Source: Neptuniibacter halophilus
Lineage (GTDB): Bacteria > Pseudomonadota > Gammaproteobacteria > Pseudomonadales > Balneatricaceae
Length of the DNA stretch: 64,000 nt
Direction of reading: 5' to 3'
NCBI RefSeq assembly: GCF_030295765.1
Contig: NZ_AP027292.1
Span: 2,604,001 to 2,668,000 of the forward strand
In this document: positions 28,414-38,852 of the stretch, in pieces
Layout of the letters: each line of letters begins with the position of its first letter
Position numbering within the stretch: position 1 is the first letter of the stretch
The notes under the pieces: generated by a model
Told to the model about the DNA's origin: nothing
The model's database searches: none
What the model saw: the letters and a program-made list of their open reading frames with translations, nothing else
Program-made: the position numbers and the translations under genes

Positions 28414-29328
28414 TTAAGTTTGAGCAGTAGAGCTGTTTTTCGCTTGCTGCAACCGGTGTATCCGGTTCAGATAGCGGCGGCTGACGGGTACGTTGATCTG
28501 CTGTTGCTCGGCCAGATCACAGATGTAGCCGGTGATGTAATCGATCTCGGTAGTGCGGCCGTGGCGAATATCCTGATGCATGGAGGAGTAATTGTTGGCC
28601 GTCATCTCAGCAACCTGACAAGCCTGCTCTACCAGCGGGGCTTCGAACAGCTCGATGTTCAGGGCTTCTGCCACGGCCTCAACCTCATGGCAGATGGCTA
28701 TCATCTCACTGAGGTAGTCCGGGTTAGTGATCAGCTCACCATTACTGCACTGGAATACTGCGGTCAGAGGGTTGATTGCGCAGTTGATGGCCAGTTTACG
28801 CCACAGGGTGTTGCGAATCTCCGGGTCAATCTCCAGTTGAAGAAAGCCACCCTGCAGTTCTGTTAACCAGGGCATCAGTTGCTGCGCTGAACCGATCCGG
28901 GTGATACCCCGACCGGCATGGACCACCTCGAACGGTGTTTGTAGCCAGGCACCTTCGGTCGTGGATGCCCAGGCGACCTCGGCGTTAGGAAGCTGATCAG
29001 AGACCCATTGATGGCTGCCCATACCATTTTGCAGAACGATGATTTTTGGCCGGGCAGTCAGTCGATGAAGTATGCTGTTGAAGGCAAGTTCAGTGTCCGG
29101 TGCTTTGGTACAGATCAGTAGCTGACTGACAGGTGTCTCTGCTGTGGCCAGCTCCGCGCTCGCAGGAAAGCACTGCTGATCGAGCCGGATCCCCGCGCCT
29201 TCAGAAAATTGCCCGAGACGTTGCGGCGTGCGCAGGATCAACCGGGCCTGAAAACCCAGATCGATCAGGTTGCAGGCCCAGAGGTTGCCAATCGCCCCTG
29301 CACCCAGGATGTGCCACATTTTTTCCAT
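28414..29328 (-). CDS. panE: 2-dehydropantoate 2-reductase PanE
   Basis: This 304-residue enzyme has the NADP-binding GAGAIGNLWA loop at the N-terminus. The catalytic lysine is in LWRKLAINCAINPLTAVF. The C-terminal domain has the SSMHQDIRHGRTTEIDYI motif. It reduces ketopantoate to pantoate for coenzyme A. It is divergent from yajQ (82 bp), the order found in pseudomonads. Confidence 0.94.
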   Translation of the reverse strand: MEKMWHILGAGAIGNLWACNLIDLGFQARLILRTPQRLGQFSEGAGIRLDQQCFPASAELATAETPVSQLLICTKAPDTELAFNSILHRLTARPKIIVLQNGMGSHQWVSDQLPNAEVAWASTTEGAWLQTPFEVVHAGRGITRIGSAQQLMPWLTELQGGFLQLEIDPEIRNTLWRKLAINCAINPLTAVFQCSNGELITNPDYLSEMIAICHEVEAVAEALNIELFEAPLVEQACQVAEMTANNYSSMHQDIRHGRTTEIDYITGYICDLAEQQQINVPVSRRYLNRIHRLQQAKNSSTAQT

Positions 29329-29410
29329 CAGATCCTCCGGTCAGCATATTCTGACGTGAAAAGGGGTGAGCGGTCAGCTAAAATCGGCAAAAATTATCAG
29401 GAGAGAAAGA

Positions 29411-29893
29411 ATGCCATCGTTCGATATTGTATCCGAATTGGATATGCATGAGGTGACAAATGCGGTCGATCAGGCCCGGCGTGAGCTGGATATGCGCTAT
29501 GACTTCAAAGGTGTTGAAGCCAGTTTTGAACTGAATGACAGTGCGGTGGTAATGCAGGCCGAGGTGGACTTTCAGTTACAGCAGATGCTTGAAGTGCTGC
29601 GTACCAAGATGACCGGACGCAAGATCGATGTCCGTTGTCTGGAAATAAAACCGGCAGAAAAGGCGAATATGCGTGCGCGTCAGGAAGTGATTCTGCGCCA
29701 GGGACTGGACCAGCCGCTGGCGAAGAAAATAGTTAAACTGATCAAAGATAAGAAACTGAAAGTTCAGTCGCAGATTCAGGGCGAGCAGGTCCGGGTGACC
29801 GGCAAAAAGCGTGATGATCTGCAGAGCGTCATGGCGATGCTGCGCGAAGCTGAACTGGAACTGCCGTTACAGTTCAACAACTTCCGCGACTAA
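29411..29893 (+). CDS. yajQ: YajQ-family nucleotide-binding protein
   Basis: This 160-residue protein starts [20 protein letters not shown]. It has the family core [14 protein letters not shown] and the C-terminal [15 protein letters not shown] segment. Homologues bind nucleic acids or nucleotides, and some bind c-di-GMP in Xanthomonas and Pseudomonas. The ATG at 29411, with GAGAGAAAG upstream, is chosen over a longer frame from 29366. Confidence 0.95.
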   Translation: MPSFDIVSELDMHEVTNAVDQARRELDMRYDFKGVEASFELNDSAVVMQAEVDFQLQQMLEVLRTKMTGRKIDVRCLEIKPAEKANMRARQEVILRQGLDQPLAKKIVKLIKDKKLKVQSQIQGEQVRVTGKKRDDLQSVMAMLREAELELPLQFNNFRD

Positions 29894-29923
29894 ACATGCC
29901 CTGGCCTGATGTGGGTCTTCGCA

Positions 29924-30139
29924 TCAGGCTTCCCGTTCCAGACAATCCAGCAGGAACAGCTCCCTGACCAGCTCCTGAGAGGGTGGCTGCGCCAGATCCT
30001 CCACACAGATTGCGCCGTTTTGCAGTTTCTTATGCAGGGTTTCGCCCTGCCAGTTAACGACCGGAACGCCGGTGGGGCGGTGAATAATGCGCAGGTAAGG
30101 GTTCTGGCGTTCGAGCCAGGCATCAATCAAATAAGTCAT
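29924..30139 (-). CDS. Small protein of unknown function behind a Fur-like promoter
   Basis: This 71-residue protein starts MTYLIDAWLERQNPYLRI. It is preceded by a strong ribosome binding site (CAGGGAG, 7 bases before ATG), so it is likely real. The middle looks beta-rich (YLRIIHRPTGVPVVNWQG) and the C-terminus helical. Two cysteines are present (GAICVEDL and LLDCLERE). No signal peptide or membrane span is seen, and I do not recognise a family. Its promoter (30169-30197) abuts a Fur-like box, so induction under iron limitation is inferred. Confidence 0.7.
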   Translation of the reverse strand: MTYLIDAWLERQNPYLRIIHRPTGVPVVNWQGETLHKKLQNGAICVEDLAQPPSQELVRELFLLDCLEREA

Positions 30140-30168
30140 TTTGTGCTCCCTGACGATTAGATGATCAG

Positions 30169-30197
30169 AGAATACCGGCTATTTTGATAAATGTAAA
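30169..30197 (-). promoter_or_regulatory. Sigma-70 promoter of the 71-residue gene
   Basis: On the minus strand, TTTACA (30197-30192) and TATTCT (30174-30169) lie 17 bases apart. It is 30 bases upstream of the start codon at 30139, and its -35 end abuts the Fur-like box. Confidence 0.65.
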
Positions 30198-30198
30198 T

Positions 30199-30217
30199 GA
30201 TAATGATTATTATTTAA
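30199..30217. promoter_or_regulatory. Fur-like box
   Basis: GATAATGATTATTATTTAA matches the 19-bp Fur consensus GATAATGATAATCATTATC at 14 positions, including the first nine. It lies directly upstream of the minus-strand promoter of the 71-residue gene and overlaps the ampG-like stop codon. Confidence 0.65.
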
Positions 30218-31716
30218 TTCGTGGTGCGTTTGGTTTGTAGCTGATGGGTTGTTGTATCTGTATCGTTGCCGGCCGCCCGGTTTGCCCCGGCTGCCAGCCA
30301 GACCAGTATCAGTACCGGTAGCCCCAGCAGGGCAACGCCGGTAAAGAACACCGGGTAGTCATACTGATCGACAAAACCGCCTGAGAACCCGCCGAGAAAC
30401 TTCGGAAAGAGCAGCATCACTGAGCTGAACAGGGCGTACTGGGTAGCGGAGTACTGTATGTTGGTCAGGCTCGACAGGTAGGCAACAAAGGCCGCCGTGG
30501 CAATTCCGCCGCTGAGGTTATCCAGCGAGATAACCAGCGTCAGGGCCGCAGTGTTATTCCCCAGCGTCGCTAACCAGGCAAACAGCAGATTGGTCAGGGC
30601 GACCAGCAGCGCACCGATAAACATAATCCGCATCACCCCGAAGCGGTTAACCAGAATACCGCCCAGTCCGGCGCCAACAATGGTCATGATTACGCCGTAG
30701 ATCTTGATGATCTGTGCAATCTCCTCTTTGCTGAACCCCATATCCACATAAAAAACGTTAGCGATGATTCCGAGCATGACATCAGAGATGCGGTAAGTAC
30801 CGATCAGGGCGAGAATAATCAGGGCATGGGAGCCATAACGGCGGATGAAATCGATAAAGGGGCAGAGAATAGCTACGTAGCCCCAGCCGATGAAACGTGC
30901 CAGCAGGTCGGGCAGATGTGCGTAGCGTTCACTGAAACCGATGATCCGCGCCTGCTGCTCACGGGTTTCCTCATCCATCTCCACGCTGTCCGGTTCGTTC
31001 ACGATCAGGGTGGTGATCAGACCGACCAGCATCAGGCCTGCCATCACCAGATAAGCAACCCGCCAGGCCTGCAGATTGTAAACGGCGGAATCGGTTGAAG
31101 CCCAGGCTGCCAGCGCCAGCGCTCCGGCGCCGGCGACAATCATCGCCAGCCGGTAGCCTGCCATATACGTGGCCGCCATCGCGGCCTGCAGGCGCTCTGC
31201 GGCGGATTCGATCCGGTAGGCATCAATAACGATATCCTGTGTCGCGGAGCAGAATGCAACTACCAGAGCGAGAATCGCCATGAGCCGGAGATTAGCGTGT
31301 GGGTCGGAGAACGCCAGCCCGGCCAGGCCTGCAGCCAGCCCCAGTTGCGACAGCAGCAACCAGCTACGCCGTCTGCCCAGTGTTTTGCTCAGCAGTGGCA
31401 GGGGCAGCCGGTCAACCAGTGGCGCCCATAGCCATTTAAAGCCGTAGGCGAGACCGACCCAGGAAAAATAGGTGATCAGGCTGCGCTCAACCCCGGCTTC
31501 GCGAAGCCAGAACGAGAGCGTGCCGAAGACCAGCAGCAGGGGTAGCCCGGAGGAGAAACCAAAAAACAGCAGGGTGAGCGCGCGTGGATGGGTATAAACC
31601 TTGATGGCGTTAAGCCATGATTCCTGCTTGGGATCTACCGGGGACATATCAACAAAAACGCCTTCCATGAAGTAAGGGGTCATTGTCCCCTGATGCAGGA
31701 AAATAGGCAATGGCAC
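30214..31716 (-). CDS. ampG: MFS permease of the AmpG type
   Basis: This is a polytopic MFS protein of up to 500 residues (about 12-14 spans). AmpG-like segments include FGFSSGLPLLLVFGTLSFWL, KWLWAPLVDRLPLP and the conserved RRRSWLLLSQ loop. AmpG imports GlcNAc-anhydromuropeptides for peptidoglycan recycling and for AmpC induction. The true start is uncertain: ATG at 31716, 31683, 31668 or 31647 are all in frame, and the family-like part begins at the last (MSPVDPKQ). Confidence 0.88.
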   Translation of the reverse strand: MPLPIFLHQGTMTPYFMEGVFVDMSPVDPKQESWLNAIKVYTHPRALTLLFFGFSSGLPLLLVFGTLSFWLREAGVERSLITYFSWVGLAYGFKWLWAPLVDRLPLPLLSKTLGRRRSWLLLSQLGLAAGLAGLAFSDPHANLRLMAILALVVAFCSATQDIVIDAYRIESAAERLQAAMAATYMAGYRLAMIVAGAGALALAAWASTDSAVYNLQAWRVAYLVMAGLMLVGLITTLIVNEPDSVEMDEETREQQARIIGFSERYAHLPDLLARFIGWGYVAILCPFIDFIRRYGSHALIILALIGTYRISDVMLGIIANVFYVDMGFSKEEIAQIIKIYGVIMTIVGAGLGGILVNRFGVMRIMFIGALLVALTNLLFAWLATLGNNTAALTLVISLDNLSGGIATAAFVAYLSSLTNIQYSATQYALFSSVMLLFPKFLGGFSGGFVDQYDYPVFFTGVALLGLPVLILVWLAAGANRAAGNDTDTTTHQLQTKRTTN

Positions 31717-31760
31717 GGGACCTGTGGCTGTCTCGAAGATGTCGCTGATTGATCATTTTT

Positions 31761-31778
31761 CTGTCATACGGATGTCAC
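31761..31778 (+). promoter_or_regulatory. Pho box upstream of phoX
   Basis: CTGTCAT-ACGG-ATGTCAC is a direct repeat with 11-base period and is an almost perfect PhoB box. It lies 95 bases upstream of the phoX start codon, in the gap divergent from ampG. Confidence 0.85.
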
Positions 31779-31872
31779 AACAGAGCTCTAGTTTTTGCAC
31801 ACTACAATTATTTATTGCGGCAAGCATGCCGGGTCATCGGAGATGGCCTTTACACATCTGGGTGAGGAAAAC

Positions 31873-33795
31873 ATGAGCTACAACAATTCACATGATCTGT
31901 GCAGTAATCTGAATCAGGAGCAGGATTCAGACTTTACCCGTATGACCGATAAAGCGGTGAGCCGCCGTGGTTTTCTGGCCGGCGCCGGGGCTTTAAGTAT
32001 CGGGGCTTTTCTGGGGCTTTCACCACTGGCAAAATCGGTTCAGGCTGCGATGGGGACCGAGGTAAAAAGCCGTCTGATGGGTTTTAAACCGATTGCTGCC
32101 AGCACTGCGGATACGGTGATTGTTCCAGAGGGTTATCAGGTTACTAACCTGATCTCATGGGGCGATCCACTGTTTGCCAATGCACCTGAATTTGACCCGT
32201 CCGGCAAAGCTCCGGCGTCTTCTCAGGCTTTGCAGTTTGGTGATAATACCGATGGGATGAGTCTGTTCCCGCTGACCGAAGATCGTGCGGTTATGGCGAT
32301 CAACAACGAGTACACCAACTATGATCTGCTGTTTGATCACAAAGGCGAGCAGATGACCGCTGATGATGTGAAGAAAGCGCAGAACGCTCATGGTGTATCC
32401 GTTTTTGAGATCCGCAAAACCGGCAACGGCTGGCAGGTAGACCGTAATGGTAAGCTGAACCGCCGGATTACTGCGAATACGCCGATGCAACTGACCGGGC
32501 CGGCTGCCGGTCATGATCTGCTGAAAACAGCCGCTGATCCGAGCGGTACTGAAGTGCTGGGCACCTTTAATAACTGTGCCAACGGTGAAACCCCCTGGGG
32601 AACTTACCTGACCTGTGAAGAGAACTTCCACGGTTACTTTGGCAGCACCGATGATGCGTATGAGGTACCGGCTTCCCAGAAACGCTACGGCATTAAAAAC
32701 GAAGACAAGCGTTATCAGTGGAGCAAATTTGACTCACGCTTTGATTTGTCGAAAAACCCGAACGAACCGCACCGCCACGGCTGGGTGGTGGAGATTGATC
32801 CGCTGAACCCGAACGCCAAACCGCTCAAGCGCACGGCGCTTGGCCGCTTCAAACATGAAAATGCGGCGCTGATGATCGACAACAGCGGTCATGTGGTGGT
32901 GTATCTGGGCGATGATGAGCGCGGCGAGCACCTGTATAAGTTTGTCTCCAAAGGTAAATTTGATCCGGCCAATCCAACGGCTAACCGTGACCTGCTGGTG
33001 GAAGGGACGCTTTTCGTTGCACGTTTCGATGCGGCTGAAGGTGAACTGAAGGGGCAGGGTGAGTGGATCGAACTGACCTTTGGTAAGCACGGGCTGACAC
33101 CTGAAAACGGCTTTAACAGTCAGGCAGAAGTGCTGATCCATACCCGTCAGGCAGCAACGCAGGTGGGCGGTACGACGATGGATCGTCCGGAGTGGGTTGC
33201 GGTGCACCCGAATAAACAGAGTGCGTTCTGTACCCTGACCAACAACAAAAACCGCGGCAAGAAAGACAATCAGCCGGTAGGGGGACCGAATCCACGTGAA
33301 GCGAACCCTTATGGCCAGATCGTGCGCTGGATGCCGCATCAGGCTGACCATACTGCCGCGAAATTTGACTGGGATCTGTACGTGATTGCCGGCAATCCGA
33401 GCGTGCATACTGAAGGTCTGATGGCAGGCAGCAGCAATGTCAGTGCCGAAAATATGTTCAACAGCCCCGATGGTCTGGGATTTGATCAGGCCGGACGTCT
33501 CTGGATCATGACCGACGGTAAATACTCCAACAAGGATAACTTTGCCGGTATGGGGAATAACCAGATGCTGTGTGGTGATCCGGAAACCGGTGAAATTCAC
33601 CGCTTCCTGACAGGGCCAATTGCCTGTGAAGTAACCGGCCTGACCTTCAGCCCGGATTACAAAACCATGTTTGTGGGTATCCAGCATCCGGGTGAAAAAG
33701 GCAAACCTTCACACTTCCCGGCGGGCGGCGACAGCAAGCCGCGTTCCACGGTAGTGGCGATCACCCGAACCGATGGTGGCGTGATTGGCGCGTGA
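31873..33795 (+). CDS. phoX: PhoX-type alkaline phosphatase, Tat-exported
   Basis: This 640-residue protein has a twin-arginine signal (SRRGFLAGAGALSIGAFLGL, about 34-60) and the DUF839/PhoX beta-propeller (EGYQVTNLISWGDPLF, CEENFHGYFG, and a C-terminal DGLGFDQAGRLWIMTD blade). PhoX is a Ca/Fe-dependent phosphomonoesterase common in marine bacteria, active in the periplasm under phosphate starvation. The start at 31873 follows GGTGAGGAAAAC; a frame from 31795 extends upstream but would displace the Tat signal. A Pho box at 31761-31778 supports PhoB control. Confidence 0.92.
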   Translation: MSYNNSHDLCSNLNQEQDSDFTRMTDKAVSRRGFLAGAGALSIGAFLGLSPLAKSVQAAMGTEVKSRLMGFKPIAASTADTVIVPEGYQVTNLISWGDPLFANAPEFDPSGKAPASSQALQFGDNTDGMSLFPLTEDRAVMAINNEYTNYDLLFDHKGEQMTADDVKKAQNAHGVSVFEIRKTGNGWQVDRNGKLNRRITANTPMQLTGPAAGHDLLKTAADPSGTEVLGTFNNCANGETPWGTYLTCEENFHGYFGSTDDAYEVPASQKRYGIKNEDKRYQWSKFDSRFDLSKNPNEPHRHGWVVEIDPLNPNAKPLKRTALGRFKHENAALMIDNSGHVVVYLGDDERGEHLYKFVSKGKFDPANPTANRDLLVEGTLFVARFDAAEGELKGQGEWIELTFGKHGLTPENGFNSQAEVLIHTRQAATQVGGTTMDRPEWVAVHPNKQSAFCTLTNNKNRGKKDNQPVGGPNPREANPYGQIVRWMPHQADHTAAKFDWDLYVIAGNPSVHTEGLMAGSSNVSAENMFNSPDGLGFDQAGRLWIMTDGKYSNKDNFAGMGNNQMLCGDPETGEIHRFLTGPIACEVTGLTFSPDYKTMFVGIQHPGEKGKPSHFPAGGDSKPRSTVVAITRTDGGVIGA

Positions 33796-33848
33796 CTGAT
33801 TCCGCAACCGGGCTGCTTCTGCGGCCCGGCCTGCGGCTTTCAGGCAAT

Positions 33849-33876
33849 AAAAAACCGGCCTAGGGCCGGTTTTTTT
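33849..33876. terminator. Bidirectional terminator between phoX and the FabG-like gene
   Basis: AAAAAACCGGCC and GGCCGGTTTTTT flank a 3-base loop, giving a stem with A tract upstream and T tract downstream, usable by both convergent genes. Confidence 0.9.
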
Positions 33877-33893
33877 AATGGATGGGGGTCGCT

Positions 33894-34661
33894 TTAGATA
33901 CGCAGGCCGCCATCGATCTCGAAGCAACGACCGCTTACATAGTCGTTTTCGAGGATAAACGTCACGGTTTTCGCGATCTCTTCAGGTTTACCCAGACGCT
34001 TGGCCGGGATGCCTGCAGCGATTTTGTCCAGTGCTTCAGGTTTCATGCTCATCACCATCTCGGTGCCGATGTAACCCGGAGCGATGGACGCTGCACGTAT
34101 ACCGTAGCGAGCCAGCTCTTTCGCCCAGGTAACAGCCATCGCTTCAACACCTGCTTTGGTCGCAGTGTAGTTGGTCTGGCCCATGTTGCCGGAGCGGGAG
34201 ATAGAAGAGATATTGATGATACAACCCTGAGTGCCCAGATCGATCATCTGTGCAGCCGCTTCACGCGCACAGAGGAACGTACCTGTCAGGTTAACATCCA
34301 TCACCAGATTCCACTGGTCCATGGACATTTTCTTGGCAACTTTGCCGGTTTCGCGGTCAACTTTCAGGAACAGGCCATCACGGGTGATGCCTGCATTGTT
34401 TACCAGACCGTGCAGAGCGCCGAAATCGGAGACTACATCGGAAAACAGTTTTTCTACATCTTCTTCTTTGGCGACGTTACAAAGGTAAGCGCGGGCAACA
34501 ATGCCCTTTTCCATGCAAAGACCAACTGTTGTGTCCAGATCTTCCTGGCTGAGATCAGCCAGTGCCAGTTGAGCACCCTGTTCAGCAAGTTCCAGTGCCA
34601 TAGCACGGCCAAGGCCACGGCCACCGCCGGTAATAACAATTACTTTATCTTTAAGTTCCAT
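33894..34661 (-). CDS. Short-chain dehydrogenase, FabG / acetoacetyl-CoA reductase-like
   Basis: This is a 255-residue classical SDR. The cofactor loop is TGGGRGLGRAMA near residue 11, followed by NNAG, the catalytic Ser in INISSISRSG, and the YxxxK motif in NYTATKAG. Sequence resembles 3-oxoacyl-reductases including PHA-type acetoacetyl-CoA reductases; substrate cannot be decided. It stands alone, with a 393-bp upstream gap and a bidirectional terminator downstream. Confidence 0.88.
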   Translation of the reverse strand: MELKDKVIVITGGGRGLGRAMALELAEQGAQLALADLSQEDLDTTVGLCMEKGIVARAYLCNVAKEEDVEKLFSDVVSDFGALHGLVNNAGITRDGLFLKVDRETGKVAKKMSMDQWNLVMDVNLTGTFLCAREAAAQMIDLGTQGCIINISSISRSGNMGQTNYTATKAGVEAMAVTWAKELARYGIRAASIAPGYIGTEMVMSMKPEALDKIAAGIPAKRLGKPEEIAKTVTFILENDYVSGRCFEIDGGLRI

Positions 34662-35054
34662 TGAGGATTACCTTACTTCGGTTTTCTCGTTTTTATTGTG
34701 CGTTGCGTCATTGTGCGTGAAATAAACTTATCCCGCTTTTGCAAAAATGTCTACTTCTCACTCAATGCAATCATTTACCAAAAAGTTCTATAGACCTTTG
34801 CAGGAGATAACGGATGTTCTGCTGCGCCTGCTAACTCGCTGTTTTTGAGTGTTAATTTTGCAGTGCGCAAAAATGGTGCGAAGCAGTATTAATTTTTTTC
34901 TACAGCTAAAAGAGGAGGGCAGCAGGACCATAGTCGGATGAAAAGTTAGCGCCTGAGGTTGAAAAGACCCTGCCGTGCCCATAGGAATAGAGGGATAAGC
35001 AGCCAGCTCAGGTATCCGGGTGGCTGTACGGAATGAATCAACCCGAGGCGCTGC
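34662..35054. other. Intergenic region between the FabG-like gene and fxsA
   Basis: No convincing gene is seen. The end near the FabG-like start holds two copies of ATTGTGCGT (34695-34703 and 34710-34718; 15-base period). A near-match to the NtrC box, TGCGCAAAAATGGTGCG, is at 34864-34880, without a recognisable -24/-12 promoter. The rest is AT-rich leader. Confidence 0.5.
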
Positions 35055-35555
35055 ATGAAATTCCTTTTTCTGCTTTTCATTATTGTTCCCATTATAGAAA
35101 TTACGGTGCTGATCAATGTTGGTGAAGCGATCGGGGCCTGGAATACCGTAGGTCTGGTTCTGCTTTCAGCATTCATTGGTGTCAACATGCTGCGTTATCA
35201 GGGGCTCTCCACTCTGGCCCGGGCGCAGCAGAGAGCCAGTCAGGGTGAGATCCCCGGTCAGGAGATGGTCGAAGGCATTGTGCTGGCGGTAGGTGGAGCG
35301 TTGCTGGTTACGCCCGGTTTTGTTACGGATGTGATCGGTTTTAGCTGTCTGCTGCCTTATACCCGCAAAGCCTTTGCGAAAGGCCTGATGTCCCGTTTTA
35401 CAGTGATTGCATCCCAGCAGCAGGGGCAGGGCGCTCAGTTTTACAGCCACGAAGAGTTTCACAATTCCGGATTTGAACGTCGTCCTCCCCATCAGCGCGA
35501 CCCGCGCGTGCAGGGTGGAGATGTGATCGACGGCGAGTATGAGCGAAAGGACTGA
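35055..35555 (+). CDS. fxsA: FxsA-family membrane protein
   Basis: This 166-residue protein starts MKFLFLLFIIVPIIEITVLI and has two to three membrane spans typical of FxsA, including GGALLVTPGFVTDVIGFSCL. The hydrophilic C-terminal tail (about 130-166) is rich in Arg, Asp and Pro. In E. coli FxsA overproduction relieves F-plasmid exclusion of phage T7; its normal role is unknown. Position upstream of groESL is conserved in many gammaproteobacteria. Confidence 0.92.
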   Translation: MKFLFLLFIIVPIIEITVLINVGEAIGAWNTVGLVLLSAFIGVNMLRYQGLSTLARAQQRASQGEIPGQEMVEGIVLAVGGALLVTPGFVTDVIGFSCLLPYTRKAFAKGLMSRFTVIASQQQGQGAQFYSHEEFHNSGFERRPPHQRDPRVQGGDVIDGEYERKD

Positions 35556-35640
35556 AGATCCCGGGAGTCAGTCGTGCAGAGCACGACCAGAACTTATTTC
35601 GCAGATTTTCTGAATAAAGAAAAAAATTTTAGGTTGCGGT

Positions 35641-35668
35641 GTTGAATTCATTTTTAATGCCCCAACCT
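35641..35668 (+). promoter_or_regulatory. Sigma-32-like heat-shock promoter of groESL
   Basis: GTTGAAT (35641-35647) and CCCCAACCT (35660-35668) are separated by 12 bases, matching CTTGAA-N11-16-CCCCAT-type sigma-32 promoters. It lies about 93 bases upstream of groES. No CIRCE element (the HrcA site) was seen. Confidence 0.7.
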
Positions 35669-35760
35669 AGCAATTCAAAGGGCAAGATGGTCACTTGCGG
35701 GCCTGCCCTCAAACAAAAACATGTTGATTTTGGTCAGACAAAGATCAGGAGAAAATACAG

Positions 35761-36048
35761 ATGAAAATTCGTCCACTTCACGACCGTGTAGTTGTTCGTC
35801 GTAACGAAGAAGAAGCTACTACTGCTAGTGGTATCGTGCTGCCTGGTTCTGCTCAGGAAAAGCCAAACCAGGGTAAAGTTATCGCAGTAGGCGAAGGTCG
35901 TATTCTGAACAACGGTGAGCGTCAGGCGCTGACTGTTCAGGTTGGGGATACTGTTCTGTTCGGTGGTTACGCGAACACAGTTAAAGTCGGCGGTGAAGAG
36001 CTGCTGATTCTGAGCGAAAACGAAATTTACGGTGTGCTGGAAGACTAA
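35761..36048 (+). CDS. groES: Co-chaperonin GroES
   Basis: This 95-residue protein starts [14 protein letters not shown]. The mobile-loop segment is [18 protein letters not shown] and the C-terminus includes [10 protein letters not shown]. It caps GroEL. groEL begins 63 bases downstream. The CAGGAGAAA ribosome binding site is strong and codon use is biased, as expected for a highly expressed gene. Confidence 0.98.
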   Translation: MKIRPLHDRVVVRRNEEEATTASGIVLPGSAQEKPNQGKVIAVGEGRILNNGERQALTVQVGDTVLFGGYANTVKVGGEELLILSENEIYGVLED

Positions 36049-37755
<1,707 letters not shown>

Positions 37756-37782
37756 TCGCCTGCTAACCCCGCTTGATAAATG

Positions 37783-37811
37783 AGCCCCGCATTTTGCGGG
37801 GCTTTTTTTTT
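37783..37811 (+). terminator. Intrinsic terminator after groEL
   Basis: AGCCCCGC-ATTTT-GCGGGGCT is an 8-bp GC-rich stem followed by nine T residues. Confidence 0.92.
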
Positions 37812-37858
37812 CTGCGTAGAATAGTCCGATCTAATTTCTGAAGAGTGAATGACCAGCG

Positions 37859-38749
37859 ATGAACCGTGACGACGATATTGATGTGCCAAACCTGGGCCCG
37901 GCAGAACCTGCGGGAGAGGCGAGGCAGACGGTGGTTGCATCTGGCGGGCAAACCCGTGCCCGTGCCGAAGAAGAAGTATCGACAAGCGGTGGCGGGATCA
38001 GCCTGATTCAGTCGCTGGTGATCATTATTCTGATTACAGCGGTGTGCGCGCTGGGTTATTTCGGTTTTGATATGTATCAGGCCCAGCAACAGCGGGCGGT
38101 TACCTTCCAGCAGGCGCAGGATCAGATTGAACAGTTGAAAGAGCTGCTGAAACAGGCAGAGCAGGGCGCCGCAGCTTCGGGTGAAGCGCTGCAGGGCAAT
38201 GTCTCTACACTGGAGAGCTCGCTTAAAGAGAAAGATAAACAGCTCGATTCTGAAATTGCCAAGCTTTGGGTTATTGCTCATCAGCGCAATAAACCGGCGC
38301 TGGAAAAGCAGGCGAGCCAACTGGCGAGTCTGGAGAAGTCTCTGGCGGCTCAGGAGAAACAGATCAAAGCGCTGAGTGCTGACCTGCAGAAGCAGGAGAA
38401 GCAGTTGAAAGCTGCGGCGGCACGGGAAAAAGAGATCGCTCAGCTTAAGAAATCGATCACTGCGGAAGTTGCCCAGCTCAGCAAGCAGGTCAGCCGGGTT
38501 GAGACTGATGTTCGCACCGCAGCAGAACTGACTCAGGAACAGCTTGATGAGTTGCTGCAGTCGCAACGTAGTCTGACCGACCGCGTGGTTAAGCTCGAAG
38601 GTCGCAGCACCGGTGATCTGGAGCGTCGGGTAAAACTGAATGAGCAGGCGGTTCGTGCCTTCGACAGTACCCGTCGTCAGTTAAATCAGGAACTGCTCAG
38701 TGTGAAGCAGAGGCTGAATAATATGCAGCTTCAGTTGGAACAGCGCTAG
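37859..38749 (+). CDS. Single-pass coiled-coil membrane protein
   Basis: This is a 296-residue protein of unknown function. An acidic/polar cytoplasmic head (1-46) is followed by one membrane span (about 47-69, ISLIQSLVIIILITAVCALG) and a long Gln/Lys/Glu-rich coiled coil (about 78-296). A scaffold or spacing role in the periplasm is inferred from shape alone. It lies 104 bp after groEL with a terminator between them, so it probably has its own promoter. I do not recognise a named family. Confidence 0.75.
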   Translation: MNRDDDIDVPNLGPAEPAGEARQTVVASGGQTRARAEEEVSTSGGGISLIQSLVIIILITAVCALGYFGFDMYQAQQQRAVTFQQAQDQIEQLKELLKQAEQGAAASGEALQGNVSTLESSLKEKDKQLDSEIAKLWVIAHQRNKPALEKQASQLASLEKSLAAQEKQIKALSADLQKQEKQLKAAAAREKEIAQLKKSITAEVAQLSKQVSRVETDVRTAAELTQEQLDELLQSQRSLTDRVVKLEGRSTGDLERRVKLNEQAVRAFDSTRRQLNQELLSVKQRLNNMQLQLEQR

Positions 38750-38852
38750 TCTGTATAAAAAATAGCCAGAATGGTGCCTTCCGGGTTTGCTATGTCAGCG
38801 CCGTGAAGGCACAATACACGATTCTTCAGAGACCGGGATTTTTTTACCCTTT

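Noticed and set aside
34788-34982. A 64-residue minus-strand frame in the gap before fxsA
   Set aside because: No ribosome binding site, no family likeness, and Ser/Arg-rich composition typical of chance frames.
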